Counted from the stretch's first letter, positions 10,961 to 23,639 are shown. The stretch is 64,000 bases of DNA from Monodelphis domestica (GCF_027887165.1 NC_077233.1:221582105-221646104), one strand, 5' to 3'. A program made the numbers and translations. Notes: generated from the letters alone by a model not told the origin.

Positions 10961-12756
10961 CATTAACTCTCATTTTGCTGCCTGTTCCACTTCATTTTTC
11001 CATTTGCCGGGTGTAATTGCCTTTGGATAGAGTTAATTGTACTCCGTGCCCGTGACATCTCTATGAATTGTGGTCATCTCCAAGGAGGAGCGTCCCCGAA
11101 TCCTTCTCAAAAGAAAAACAAAAACATTCATTGCCACCAGGAGTTCCTGGGGTTGAAGATCTGACTTGAATAACAGCACTAATTGACCACTTGTTCCTCA
11201 CCAGTCCTGCCAACCTGATTCTTAAAGGATTTGGCAGTCACAACGCTTGGCTGGGCTTTGACAGCCTTCCCAGACATGAAATACTATGAGTTGTTTTGTT
11301 TTGTTTTGTTTGAAAGAAAGAAAAAGTGGGGGTGGGCAGTGAACATACTTCACCCTTCCAAAAGGAGCTTATATATCACACCCTTTTTAAATCATGGTGA
11401 CCGTGAGCCAAGCCTTCTGAGTGATACAAGATGTGTTGTTACAGCCAGGGTAACTAGAATGGAATTTAATAGAAGAGGAGGCCCGGCCTGGAGAACATGG
11501 TAACCAAGTGTTTGTAGAGCACAGTCAAGTGTTGGGTAAATCTGCTGTGCTCTTCTGTTTCTTCCCCCTGCCTTGCCCAGATCTAGTTACAAAGAAAAGT
11601 GGGCCTGGGCTTGGTAGTCATGGAGGGTCTGCCCCTTAAGTGAAAGGCCCTTGACGTCTTCTTTTTCTCACCTGGGCATAAGAACATGAAAAGCATCTGC
11701 CTTTGGGAGTTGTCGGAACAATCTGGAACAAGACTGGAAAGTGATTCACAACCCTTGAATGTCAGCTGTGGTTATCACTGTTATTATCGAATTCTGTGCA
11801 AGTTCCTATAATGGGGGATACAAAGGCTGTTATCGACCATTACTGGGCACAGTGCGCCATCTTTGACACAACCCTTGTGGGAGGTGCTTATTTCACACCA
11901 GCATGACGGTCACCATTTTGCTGCTCAAGAAATATGACCACAAAATTTCACCAAATAGGGGGATAAAATATGTGGACAGCTCCACACGGTGCCCAGTGAA
12001 GTAAGGTGAAGCAGAGAGGTATAGCCAGAGTGCTCTGAGATTTCTTAGAAGAGGAAGAGGTGGCTACTTTCAGCTGAAGGGGTCAGGGACTGGCTGTAGG
12101 GTTGGAGATGGACCTGGAAGGAAGGATGGGTTTCAAGTGGTGTAGACAGGAGGGGAGGGTGCATCAAGCATTGAGAACAACGTGAACAAAAAACGGGGGC
12201 TGAAAAGTACATTTGGGAAAAGGAGAGTACTCTGATTTGGCTAATGTCACAAAATATGTGAGTAGCCTAAAAATGTGAGTTAGACTTAAAAAGGACCAAA
12301 CTGTCCACCCTGCCCCTTGTTCCAGAAATCTGACCTCTCCACATCTGTCCCAGGGAAGGCAAAGACAAAATGGAGAGGAACGTTCAGGGCAGCATTAGGG
12401 GAGGGAGAAGGGGCACCAAGAAACGGGGAAAGTGGTAGCCCAATGATTAGGGAATCTCTAGGTAAACTGTAATACTTGCATGTAATTTTTCTGTACCACC
12501 AGAAAGCATATAAAATGAAGATTCAGAGCAGCCTGAGCAGATTGGTATTAACCATTGCAGAGTGAAGTCAGCAGAACCAGGGCAGCAATGTATAATGGTG
12601 CTGATACGGCAAAACTGAACCACAATCGTTATAGCAATCTAGCCTGGCACCTGAGAAGATCTGCCCCCCCTTCCCCCCTTCCATTGGAGGGGGGGAAGGG
12701 GTGCAGGGAGTCTGGCATGTCAGTACTTTCGGCTGGAGCTTTGGCAAGGGTGGCCT
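10961..12756. other. Intergenic stretch without recognised gene
   Basis: No SINE and no open exon with splice signals. The part 12000-12260 has phrases resembling dispersed repeat D (AAGGATGGGTTTCAAGTGG), weakly. The rest appears unique. Confidence 0.5.
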
Positions 12757-13602
12757 TTTCAAACCTTTACCTTCTGTCTTAGAGTCAAGATTAGGGTCAG
12801 TTCCAAGACTGAGGAGCGGTCATGATGTGGGCTGAACTGTCCCACAAAGCCTGCCAAATAGCTGTAAACCACCAAAATAACATGGAAGCAATAACCAGTG
12901 TGGGACACTTTTCGGATAAGACATAAGGGTGGCTTGGATTCACAATGATGCCTCCCGTCAGCCTTGGTTGGGGGATCTCTGAACAGCAAGTACAGGTGGT
13001 TGCACAGGACTAGGTTCAAACCATGCTCAGTTTCCACCATCAGCTGCCCTTCTTTGGAGTCTTTGCAGAATGGGGCAAAAGTAACTTTACCCAGGGTACT
13101 TGATATAGGTCATTAGCATCCTATTAACTATGCAATTTTCACCCCAGTAGGCAAACAGAAGGAGTCTTGGCTTAAAAAAAAAAAGCCACACAGACCAAGG
13201 TGAATTGTGGGGAAAATGACATCAGTTCCTTGGAAATTGGGTCAACAGCTGCCCAAACAAATGACCCCTTCCTTAGTAACTGAGCAAGGTAAAAAGCATT
13301 CCAGAAAACCTCTCAGAGCCTTTCCACTGCCATGGCCATTCCATCATCAGGCCCATTCCACCACCTTCCTCCCTCTCTAGATAAAGCTTACTCTCTCTCA
13401 CCATGGAGACTGCCCGAGTCATTCATTCTTTGGGCAAGACCCCCCAGTTTCAGCCCCCTCCACCCACATCAGTAAGGGCTGGGCAACCGGAGTCAAGTGG
13501 TATGCCCAGGATCGTACTGCTATGAAGTATCTGAGACCAGATTGGAATCCAGGACCTCCCACCTCCAGCCTTGGTTCTAACCACTTAGCAACCCAGCTAC
13601 AT
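12757..13602 (-). mobile_element. SINE (tail A) split by solo LTR
   Basis: The tail half is at 12757-12822 (AACCTTTACCTTCTGTCTTAG) and the head half at 13472-13602 (GTAAGGGCTGGGCAACC to ACCCAGCTAC). The two halves are collinear with an intact SINE. Confidence 0.85.
12823..13471 (+). mobile_element. Solo LTR, class I type, 649 bp
   Basis: The termini are a perfect inverted pair, TGATGTGGG at 12823 and CCCACATCA ending at 13471. The flanks GTCA (12819-12822) and GTAA (13472-13475) differ by one base, and the SINE on both sides joins without the insert. A poly(A)-type AGATAAAGC and a U5-like stretch sit near 13378. The orientation is judged from that signal only. No internal genes. Confidence 0.8.
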
Positions 13603-13604
13603 TT

Positions 13605-15165
13605 CCCTCCCACCCCCACCCCCATTTTGTTTTTTCTTTTAAAATGTTTGTTACAAGGGAAGTTCCCCCAAATATAGGAAGGAGGGGATGCAATGAAAAA
13701 TGAAGACACCACTTTGAAAGACTGAAAGAAATACTAGTTGGAACCAGATTGTATCCTCGCTGACCTACCGCCCGACCTCGTTTGGGTCTGTAATAGCTAT
13801 TTTTGCCTTTATTTTTATACAAATAATACATGTGCTCTTAATAGAAATGCAGTCATATGCTGCCCATCCTCTTTCCATGTGGAATTTTTTATGGAGACTA
13901 ATGTAATGATGGGAGATTCTCAAATGGAGGGTCTTTTTATGATGTTCAACATCTTCTAATGGAGGTGAGGTGTATGCTTGTAATTGGTGGCTGAGAGCCC
14001 TTGGGCTCTCTCCCCTCACCCAGTTATAAGCTAGGGCACAATATCAAGGAGTGAGACTTCCCAGGAGCCAAGATCAGGGAAGGCTCAGGAATCCATATGG
14101 CAGCTCCAGATCGGTCCATTCCCTGCTCAGCTGTTGGCACGTAAAGCAGCCTCCCGTCGGCACAGAGATGCCGTCTGCTGACGGTATCAGAGGATGCTTG
14201 CTTCCCACCTGCTTGTCTTTGTCACCCAGGCAGGGAGCATATGGTCTGTGAGAGGAAATTCTTTGAGAAGCCTGGGTTGCCTTCTGGGCATCTGTTTTCA
14301 GCAGACTTTAAATCTAGCCTAGAGACAGACTTTTTCTTAATTCTTGGTGGGGAGGCTTTCAGGGGCCTTAAATGTGCTCTGTGTGTGTGAGAGAGAGACA
14401 GAAAGGGAGAGGGAGGGAGGAAGACATTTCAAGGGTTCTATACATTCTGAGACAGACAGAAAAACAGAGAAAGACAGAGAAGGAGGGAGGAAGAAAGAGG
14501 GAGAGTCATTGGGACATTTCAAAGGTTCTGTACATCCCGTGAGAGAGAGAAGGGAGGGGAGGTGAAAGAGACATTTCAAGGTTCTGTACCTTCTCAGGGA
14601 GAGCAGCTGATTCTCCACCATTTCCCCATACTTTCAATGACTTAGCCACTATGGTTTTGCCAGATTACATTATCATAACTTGTTTCTTTGTCATCATACT
14701 TGTTTCTCCTCAAACACTCAAATTGTTACCAATGCAACCAGCTCCTAGTGATTCATACCCACTAGAAGCAATCAAGTGCACAAATAATCTAAAATCATAT
14801 ATAATCCAAAAATCAGTTATCAGTTTGGGTTTTAGAAGTCATTGTAGGATTAAAAACATTTTTTTATTTAATTTTTCTCAAACTAATACTAAAATGTTTG
14901 CAAAGTCCAAAACTGGACCAAATTAAATTGAATGGAATGGGCCTAGTACTGTGCTAAGTGATAGGGACATGCCAGTCTGGAATTAAAGATTTGCTGGCAT
15001 AAGCCACCAAGAGATCATTGAGAATTAATTATATTTCCCTTGTGCACCTATACTTCCCCCCTTTCTACCCACGACATTTCTAGTCTCTTACCAATCCTGA
15101 CTTACAATAAAACACTCTTCATCTATTAGTCAATCAACAAATATTAATTAAGCTCCTGCTATCTT
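13605..15165. other. Intergenic stretch, mostly unique
   Basis: Contains GA-rich tracts at 14383-14570 repeated around CATTTCAAGGTTCTGTAC phrases (14427, 14514, 14570). No gene signal. Confidence 0.5.
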
Positions 15166-15169
15166 TATC

Positions 15170-15390
15170 ATTTGAAATGTATAATTTTAGTAATATTTTA
15201 TTTTTCCTGATTACATACAAAAACATTTTGAGTTCCAAATTCTCTCCCTTCTTCTTTCCCCTCCCCTCTCCCTGAGACAGCAAGCAATTTGATATAGATT
15301 ATACATTAGTTATATTATATACATATATTATATACATATATATAACATATATACATATATTATATACATATATTATACATATAGTTATAT
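15170..15390 (-). mobile_element. Antisense L1 3' end with TA-rich tract
   Basis: TTTTATTTTTCCTGATTACA, GAGTTCCAAATTCTCTCCC, then ATATACATATATTATATAC repeats to about 15390. Confidence 0.65.
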
Positions 15391-15394
15391 GTTA

Positions 15395-16225
15395 GTGACT
15401 GAGTTTGACCTTCTTGGAGTTAGGGCCCTCTTCTTCATTGAGAAAGGATTGAGATATTGACTGGAGAGAGACCTTTGAAGGGAGTGGTCTAGGAAGGAAT
15501 TAAGTGGGTCTAGTTGAAGGCTGACTGTTAGTGATTCCATTAAATCACTTTAATGGAAATCACTTTAATGATTTTTTTTTCTTCTCCACGATATAGCCAG
15601 CAGGCTGGAAAAATATCATTAAATGAGAGATTAGCTAAAAAGGATAAGAACAACAAAGGGGCGTGGTGTTATGATTGGTGATTCCTTTCTGAGGTTTAGT
15701 GAGGCAAGTTTTTATTGACTTGCTCTTAACAGAGAGGACTGATGTCTTTCTGATGCATTCGCCCACAAGGTGAAAGAGATTGATGAAGTATTGGTCAAGA
15801 CACTGAAGGTCCTAGAAGCATAGATGATATTTTCACCACTGCTGCCAATTAAGAGAAGGGCTTCTGGAGAAAAAAAAAGCACATTTAGATAGTGAAGCAG
15901 TGCCTTGCTATAGCACAGACAACTAACTTCTTGTTGAATTAAGGGAATAGAAGCTGGGATTAGTTGAGACTGCTGGTTTACTAGTTATAAGATTTTTCAC
16001 TTTGAGACCTTTTTGTGTATAAAAAAGTTTTCAAGGGGCTAATAGATCAAAGCTAGTCCCTTAAAATGTAATAAGGATAAATGTGTAGTCTTACATTTGG
16101 ATTCAGAAATTTAATTTTTGTAATAATAGTTTAAGTGGAAAAAAGATTTGGAGAATGTTAGCAGACTGTGAGCTCAATCGGAATATAGTCATTGTATTGA
16201 TCACATTTCTTACAGCCTTCAAAGT
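15395..16225. other. Intergenic stretch, nothing recognised
   Basis: AT-rich unique-looking DNA with no splice-framed open exon and no known repeat. Confidence 0.4.
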
Positions 16226-16229
16226 TGTT

Positions 16230-16640
16230 TGGGTTTTGTGGCATTGTTATCACTGGATAAATGATTTTCCTCGTTCTCCTCATTTCATTATTCATAAAAT
16301 TCCCCAAAAGTTCATTTTCATAAAATCGATGTTTCAATATAAATCGTTCTGTTTCTGCTCACTTCACTCTACATCAGTTCATTATGTCTCTGCTTACCTT
16401 TTTGAAATGTCTCCTTATTTCCTTTTTTTTAACTCTTAATTTTTGAACTAGTAGCAACTCTAGGAAAGAAGGGCAAGGGCTAGGCATATGAAGTTAAGTG
16501 ACTTTCCCAGGGTCAAACAGGTAGGGTGTGTCTGAGGCCAGATTTGAACCCAGGTCCTCCATTATATTCATATACCACAACTTAATTCCTTTTCTGCAGC
16601 GATTGGGCATCTTCTTAGTTTATTCCATATAATCTTTAGC
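16230..16640 (-). mobile_element. Antisense L1 fragment split by a SINE
   Basis: Blocks TTCTGCTCACTTCACTC (16352) and ATTGGGCATCTTC (16602) flank a truncated SINE at 16424-16563 (minus strand). Confidence 0.6.
16424..16563 (-). mobile_element. SINE (tail A), head missing
   Basis: Runs from a T run to CCAGGTCCTCC; stops before the A box. Confidence 0.7.
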
Positions 16641-16930
16641 TGTGCTTTTCCATTAAGTTCTCATCTTCTCTTCTTCCTTTCACCATGAAAGCTCTTGAGT
16701 CATCTACACTTGCTGCCTCTAATTTCTCACTAGCCACCACTCCTAAAACCCTTCTGACTTCTACAACCCTATTAGAATTTATTTCTCAAAACACTGGCTT
16801 TAAATGCTTCTTAGAGCGCTGATCACGTATCACTTACAGTTATTTCTATAAATCTTATCTCCTCTAATAATTAACAATAATAATCACTAACATTTATGTG
16901 GCACTTACTAAGGGCACTGGATAGTGCTAT

Positions 16931-16965
<35 letters not shown>

Positions 16966-16976
16966 CACACACATAT

Positions 16977-17188
16977 ACATAAAAGCTATGGATAGATCTG
17001 ACCTTAGTTCAAATCTGGTCTCAGATCCTTACTAGCTTTGGAATCCTGGACAACTCACTTAACCCTGTTTTGCCTCAGTTTGCTCACCTGTAAAATGAGC
17101 TGAAGAAAGAAATGGCAAGCCACTCTAGTATCTCTGCCAAGAAAACCTCAGACAGGGTCCCAAAGAGTCATTAGAATTTAATCATCTG
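16977..17188 (+). mobile_element. SINE (tail B) beside (AT)n
   Basis: Partial head, then TTGCCTCAGTTTGCTCAC and AATGAGCTGAAGAAAG. Preceded by an AT dinucleotide tract at 16934-16960. Confidence 0.7.
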
Positions 17189-17553
17189 AGGGGTGGCTGG
17201 ATGGCTTAGTGGATTGAGAGTCAGGCCTAGAGATGGGAAGTCCTGGGTTCAAATCTGACCTCAGACACTTCCTAGCTACATGACCCTGAGCAAGTCACTT
17301 AACCCCCATTGCCTAGTCCTTATTGTTCAGGAGGCAGTTAGTAGACTCTGTGGCTAGAGAGTCAGGTCAAGAGATGGGAGGTCCTGGATTCAACTGTGCC
17401 TTTAGACAATTGGGGCCTTCCTAGCTCTGTGACCCTGGGCAAGTCACTTGACCCCCATTGCCTAGCCCTTACCACTCTTCTGTCTTGGAGCCAATACACA
17501 GCATTGATTCCAAGATGGAAGGTGAGGGTTTTTATTAAAAAAAAAAAAAAAGA
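17189..17553 (+). mobile_element. Two consecutive SINEs (tail A)
   Basis: First copy 17189-17330 ends abruptly in TCCTTATTGTTC. The second, 17331-17553, is complete with an A-run tail. The second probably inserted in the tail of the first. Confidence 0.8.
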
Positions 17554-17671
17554 ACTTAATCATCTGAACCAACACACAGTACTTACTATGTGCCTGATAC
17601 TGGGAATAGAAAAGGGGAGGACGGGGTGTCTTACACCATTCACAAAGATAAAATAAAAATGAATACAAGAC

Positions 17672-18418
17672 TGTAAACCTTAAAATTTCTTAGACTTATA
17701 AATGTTGGAAATTTCACCATTGGGAAATTTCATACTTGAAAAATTTCCTACTGATACTCTATTGGAATGTGAACCCCCTTGGCACGGGAGGATCCTTCTC
17801 CTCCCTACCTAAGACTACTTTAGGACAGAAACCTTTTGCTGAACAATGGAAAGGGCTTTGACCTATGCTTAAGCATAGAACAGGAAGTTCTTTGAGTCAT
17901 GATTGATTTTAGAATTGATACAATAGAGATACTTGGAATGACAGAACCAGGTCTTGGAACTTACAATCTCCACCCTACTCAGCCTAACAGGATTTAGAAA
18001 GGGCTGCAGCATAGATCAAAATTTAATTATTTGAGAATATGACCTTCAACAGACATGTGCAAAGGGGGGCAGACCCCTGGGCGGTCCTGGGTTAAGCTAG
18101 AGCCACCATTGGTACAGGGGAGACATGGACAGTGATTGGTAGATGTGAGAACTGAGGGGAGGGAACTTGGATGGTTTCCTTAAAGATAGCGGGGTCTGAG
18201 GACTGGGGGAGGTTGAGAGGTTTTGCTCTGAGAGGTTGTGCTCTGAGAAGGTTTGCTCTGAAGGAGGCTGGAGGTGGAGGCCCCTGAGACTGTTTCTTCA
18301 TTTTGGTCACGTGAGTGATAGGGACTGATCTCTTTTCTTTGCCCCAGCTATCTAAGGGCTTGGGCCTTTTGGCCCAGCCTAAACAGAGGGGGTATTTAAG
18401 CCCTATCCCCTTCTCTCC

Positions 18419-18492
<74 letters not shown>

Positions 18493-18636
18493 ATACCTTT
18501 CTTCCTCCTGTTTGTAATTAAAAACTCCATAAAAGGTTGATTGCTGACTTGAGTTTTCATTTAGGAATTACATAGCTGAATTCCTTGGCGACCTTAAGTT
18601 AATATATATCAGTCTTTTAAAGTGATTTCCTTGTCA
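17672..18636 (+). mobile_element. Solo LTR, class II type, 965 bp
   Basis: It starts TGTAAACCTTAAAAT and ends TTTCCTTGTCA. The 6-base duplication CAAGAC lies at 17666-17671 and 18637-18642, and the L1 on either side joins in register without it. A TATA-like GGTATTTAAG lies near 18390, a 71-base (CT)n tract at 18421-18491, and a poly(A)-type AATTAAAAA near 18517. A 6-base duplication fits the ERVK/beta group. No internal region remains, so it is a recombination product. Confidence 0.88.
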
Positions 18637-18715
18637 CAAGACCTAGACATAAAGGGAGATAGAGAAGAACAAGAAACATATTTACCTGTAAGATTTATGG
18701 ATAAGAGAGGAATTT

Positions 18716-19416
18716 TTATTATTTTTTTAAATTAACTAATATAGAGCAGTTTTTCATGGTTACATGATTCATGTTCTTTCCCTCCCTTCTTTCCTCTCCA
18801 CTCCTGGAGCTGACAAGCAATTCTACTGGGTTTTACATGTATCATTGTTCAAAATCTATTTCCATATTATCAATATTTGCAATAGAGTAATTGTTTAGAG
18901 TCCAAAACCCCAATCCTATCCCCATTGAACCACATGATTGATCATATGTTTTTCTTCTGCTTTTCTGCTCCCACAGTTCTTTCTCTGGATGTGGATAGCA
19001 TTCTTTCTCATGATTCCCTCAGAATTGTTCTGGATCATTGCATTACTGCTAGTAGAGAAGTTCATTATATTCGATCGTACCACAGTGTATCAGTCTCTGT
19101 GTACAATGTTCTCCTGGTTCTGCTCCTTTCACTCTGCATCAGTTCCTGGAGGTCTTTCCAGTTCTCATGGAATCCCTCCAGTTCATTATTCCTTTGAGGA
19201 CAATAATATTCCATCACCAACAGATAACCACAATTTGTTCAGCCATTCCCCAATTGATGGGTATCCCCTCATTTTCAAAATTTTTGCCACCTCAAAGAGT
19301 GCAGCTATGAATATTCTTGTATAAGTCTTTTTCCTTATGATCTCTTTGGGGTACAAACTCAACAGTGCTATGACTGGATCAAAGGGCAGACAGTTTTAGT
19401 GCTCTTTGGGCATAGT
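18716..19416 (-). mobile_element. Truncated antisense L1 3' end
   Basis: It starts with the reversed L1 tail (ATTTTTTTAAATTA) and the TTACATGATTCATG block, and ends inside the L1 3' part. It is flanked by GAGAGGAATTT at 18705-18715 and 19420-19430, so it inserted into the older L1. Confidence 0.85.
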
Positions 19417-20169
19417 TAGGAGAGGAATTTATGAAAAAATAAGAGAGAGAAAGCACTTTGAGATGTAAAATTGATCATTTTGATTATATCAATTTAAAAG
19501 TTTTTGTATAAATAAAACTAATGGAGTCAAGATTTGAAGAAGAGCCAAAAATTGGAGGAGGGGGTGCAATTTATAGAGTTTCTAGGATAGAGGTCTCAAA
19601 TCTAAAATATGTAGAGAAACATTGTAAAATTTATAAGAATATGAATCATTCCCCAATTGATGAATGGCAAAAAAATATGAACAGACGATTTTGGATGAAG
19701 AAATCAAAGCTATATATAGACATGTGAAAAAAAAATTCTCTAAATCATTACTGATTAGGGAAATGCAAATCAAAACAACTCTGAGATATCATCTCACACC
19801 TCAGATTGACTAAAATGATCAAAAGGTAAAATGACAAATATTGGAAGGGATATGGGAAAATGGAGACACTAATACGCTGTTGGTGGACCTGTAAACTGAT
19901 CCAGCCATTCTGAGAGTGATTTGGAATTATGCCCAGAGAGTTATAAAACTATGTATATCCACAATACCATTGCTGGATCTGTTTCCCAGGGACATCAGGG
20001 AAAAAGAAAGAGAACCTATATATTTTAAACTATTTATAGCAGTTCTCTTTGTGGTGACAAAGAACTGGAAATTAAGGGGATGACTGCCAATTGGGGAAAT
20101 GCTGAATAAGTTTTGATATATGATTGTGACTGAATACTACTGTGCCATAGGAAATGATGAGCAGGTTAA

Positions 20170-20374
20170 TTTTTTTTTTTCATTCTTATCCTCTGTCTTA
20201 GAATCAATACTGAGTATTGGTTCCAAGGCAGAAGAGCAAGAAGGGCTAGGCCATTGGAGTTTAAGTGACTTGCCCAGGGTCACATAGCCAGCAAGTGTCT
20301 GAGGTCAGATATGAACCAGAGACCTCTCATCTCTGGGCCTGGCTCTCAATTTAGTGAGCTACCTGACTGCCCCA
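20170..20374 (-). mobile_element. SINE (tail A) inside L1
   Basis: Runs from a T-run tail to CTGACTGCCCC. AGCAGGTTAA is duplicated at 20160-20169 and 20375-20384. Confidence 0.9.
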
Positions 20375-21067
20375 AGCAGGTTAATTTTTTTTTAACTTGG
20401 AAAGGCAAAACGAGAGAACATTATATACAGCTACAGAAATTAATATTTGAAAAATGGCTTGTGAATGTCAATCTTCAGAGAAAGAACTGATAAATAGAAA
20501 TAAGAAAGGCAATTTATTGTCTTTATGTCTATATATCTATATATACATATCTTTATTGTCAGGCAACATTTTCTTTGGTGCAGGGAGAGGATGAGATATC
20601 TGGGAATTTTAATGTAACCAACAAACAAGTTAATAAAAAAAAGAAAGAGGAAGCTCTGCCCTTAAGGAACTTAACAACCTAATTTGAGGAAGAACACTAA
20701 TGAGAGAAAAGATTCAAGAAAGACCTCTGAACTGCCCTATAGTAAGCTATGGATTTGATGAGACAGGGGGAGGGAATGAAGGAGGAAGGGAGAGCGTGAT
20801 AAGCATGGGAAATAGCTGGAGCAGAATCATGGGAGATGTGGCTACCTGTGTGCAAAACAACAATGGGCCAGCTTGCTGGGAATGTAGTCATAGAGAAATG
20901 CAAAATCTATTCTAAAAGACACAAGCCTGATTGCGATGGACTTGAAGAACTAAACAGAAGGCTTTGGGTCTTGTCCTGGACACAGTTTGAAGCCACTAAA
21001 ATGTCTCTGATGGAAATAACATGGTCAGAACTACATTTGATGAAACCATTCTGGGAAGGCAGGCCGC

Positions 21068-21093
21068 GGGGGGGGGGGGGGGGGGGGGGGGGG
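21068..21093. repeat. Run of 26 G
   Basis: Sits between GGCCGC and CGCGG; able to form four-stranded structures, and its length may be uncertain in assembly. Confidence 0.9.
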
Positions 21094-21165
21094 CGCGGAG
21101 ACAATGGAGGCTAGGATACCAGCCCAGGTTCTTACAATTTTTCAGGCAAGAAGTATAGTAGTAGG

Positions 21166-21369
21166 GGGCACCTGGGTAGCTCAGTGGATTGAGAGCTAGG
21201 CCTAGAGACGGGAGGTCCTAGGTTCAAATCCGGCCTCAGCCACTTCCTAGCTGTGTGACCCTGGGCAAGTCACTTGACCCCCATTGCCTACCCTTACCAC
21301 TCTTCTGCCTTGGAGCCAATACACAGTATTGACTCCAAGACGGAAGGTAAGGGTTTAAAAAAAAAAAAG
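21166..21369 (+). mobile_element. SINE (tail A), well preserved
   Basis: GGGGGCACCTGGGTAGCTCA head, GGTTCAAATCCGGCC B box, A-run tail. One of the least mutated copies in the window. Confidence 0.9.
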
Positions 21370-21464
21370 AAGTATAGTAGTAGTCTCTCGGTAACAGAGA
21401 ATGACGATTGTCTTTGTGTGTTTTCATCGGGGTTAGGATAGATGAGTGTGCACAAAAACACTTG

Positions 21465-21870
21465 TGCGTGAAGGAGATTTAAGTGGAAAAGCCGATGCAC
21501 AGAGACAGTCCCACTCTCTTGGCGTTGGAAGTCTGGGTCCAGTGGCACGAAAGGTCGTTACATCCAGAGACTTCCTCAGTTGCATTGGATGGCCGTGTTG
21601 TCCTTTGTGCTCCAACACGCCCTAAGCACTCCACAGTGCTTTGCTGCGTCGCCCTCTCAGCCGTTGAACCTTCTTATTGGTTTCTTCCGTCTGTTCAGCC
21701 GAAGCAGTCTTCACATGCTGGGTGAGCAAAGCCCTGGTTCACCAGGGGTCAACGACCCGATGGCTACTCTCACAAGATTTAGCCGGCCTGTCAAAGCAGT
21801 TGCCCAGGGTGTGGTCGCTGCTGCATACTAGCAACTACTGGGAGCCACAAGTGAGAGCTGGGTGTCAGGT
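21465..21870 (+). repeat. Dispersed repeat E, copy 1
   Basis: Aligns in order with 43650-44140: GAGATTTAAGTGG, a TCCAGTGGCA block, CCCTAAGCACTCCAC, and GGGAGCCACAAGTGAGAGC. CpG-rich. I know no name for the family. Confidence 0.6.
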
Positions 21871-22032
21871 GAGGGTCAGAGGCTGGAGAGCTGCCCTAGA
21901 AGGGCACGACAAGCCCTCCATACCAGAGATACTACTCCTCCCTGAGCACCCCATACATGAGGGTCTGAACTGTGCCAGAGGGGGCAGCCATATGAGGAAG
22001 AGGAGGAGATGAATATGATGAAAGGTTGTAGG

Positions 22033-22235
22033 TAAGACTGGGTGGCTCAATGGATAAAGAACCAGGCCTAGAGATGGAGGATCTTGGGTTCAAATCTGGC
22101 CTCAGAAACTTCCAGGCTGTGTGCCCCTCAGCAAGTCATTTATTCCCTTTTTCCTAACACTTGCCTGCTCTTCTGATTTGGAACTCATATGTAGTATCAT
22201 TCTAAGAAAAAAGGTAAGGATTTTTAAAAAGGTTG
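22033..22235 (+). mobile_element. SINE (tail A)
   Basis: GACTGGGTGGCTCAATGG to AAAGGTAAGGATTTTTAAAA. Confidence 0.8.
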
Positions 22236-22254
22236 TGGAGACAGTATCAATAAG

Positions 22255-22510
22255 ACTTGATTGTTGATTGGATATTTGTTCATTTGTGTCCAACTCTTCC
22301 TGACCTCATTTCTTGGCAAAGGTACTGGAACAGTTTGCCATTTCCTTCTCCAACTCATTTTATAGATGAAGAAACTGAGGCAAACAGGGTTAAGTGATTT
22401 ACCCAGGGGCACACAGCTAATAGGTGTCAGAGGTCAGATTTGAACTTAGGAAGGAAAGTCTTCCTGACTCTAGGCCCAGCATTCTATCTGCTGCACATAG
22501 GTGTTCCTTA
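22255..22510 (-). mobile_element. SINE (tail B)
   Basis: GTGTCCAACTCTTCCTGACC start (RTE-like end), CTCATTTTATAGATGAAG, and CTGCTGCACATAGGTG end. Confidence 0.8.
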
Positions 22511-22681
22511 ATTGGATATTAACTAAGAGGAGAAATGAAGGACTCAGGGTAACTCTAAGAAAGAGAGAAATTTCCCTCTAGAAGCTCTTCCCACCAAAGC
22601 AGTAATCCTCAGTCCTGATTCGTTGTCTATAGTTGGCATCAAGTCCTCCCTAAAATTCTTGAAATTCATTTTAATTCACTT

Positions 22682-22683
<2 letters not shown>

Positions 22684-22733
<50 letters not shown>
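22684..22733. repeat. (CA)n microsatellite
   Basis: About 24 CA units. Confidence 0.95.
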
Positions 22734-22738
<5 letters not shown>

Positions 22739-22741
22739 AAG

Positions 22742-22862
22742 CACTTTTTTTTTAAGCCTTTACCTTCCATATTGGAATTGATACTAAATATTGGTCCCAA
22801 GGCAGAATTGTTGTAAAGGCTAGGCAATTGGGTCAAGCTAGAAAGTGTCTGAGGTCAGATAT
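22742..22862 (-). mobile_element. SINE (tail A), truncated
   Basis: TTTTTTTAAGCCTTTACC to GTCTGAGGTCAGAT; the head is missing. Confidence 0.7.
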
Positions 22863-23639
22863 GATCAGCAGACATTTTTTAAAGCCCCTACTAAATGAAA
22901 GGCATTGGACAAAGCATTGAGGATAGAAAGAAAAAAGAAAAAAGCTCTGTGAGGTAAGTAGTACAAGTTTTATAGTCCCCATTTTATAGATATCTTCTAG
23001 TGACTACCTGGCCTTTCTGACCCCAGCTGGGCTCTAAATCTCTAGGGCACCCATTTTACAGATGTCTTCCAATGACTGCCACTGCTCAGATAACCTAGTC
23101 TCTCTGACCCCTGGTAGGCTGTAAATCTCCTCAAGGACAGCCACTGTCTTCTACTTCCTGAGAGCACAACATGCCAGGCATACAGTCAATCCTCAAGAAA
23201 TACTTGTCTTGACAACTTCTCCAGCTCCAGCTATTCCTTCCCATTGCCTTCTAGTTAGCATCCCTCCTAGCTCTCTGGCATCAGCATTGTGGTTGCCCTG
23301 AATGAGCAGATTGCATCCCATGCCCTACTCAGTAACTAACGTTTCCTGCCTGGGAAAGATTTTCTCTAATGGGACAGGAAGGAATGTTACTTAGCTTACC
23401 CATTCCTCAGTTTCCATTGTATGCCAATTGGACACAGTAGAATCATGCAATTTCAGAACAGGAAAGGACCCAGTTCAACCTCCTCCTTTTACAGATGGGG
23501 AAGTTAAATTTCTTGCCCAAGGTCACATAGGCAGGAAATATCTGAAGAAGATTTTTGGATGCAAGCCCATGGACTTCAGAGGCAATACCACAATTGGCCA
23601 CAATAGATTTGTATGATTTCAGAACAAGAAAGGACATAG

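Larger units (their letters stand above)
17625..20640 (+). mobile_element. L1 ORF2 3' part and 3' UTR, interrupted three times
   Basis: Sense-strand marsupial L1. It starts around GTCTTACACCATTCACAAAG, resumes after the LTR with ACCTAGACATAAAGGGAG, passes AATGCAAATCAAAACAACTC (19762) and the typical C-terminal block, and ends in an A-rich tail near 20637. Insertions are a solo LTR (17672-18636), an antisense L1 (18716-19416) and a SINE (20170-20374). Many stops; not functional. Confidence 0.85.
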
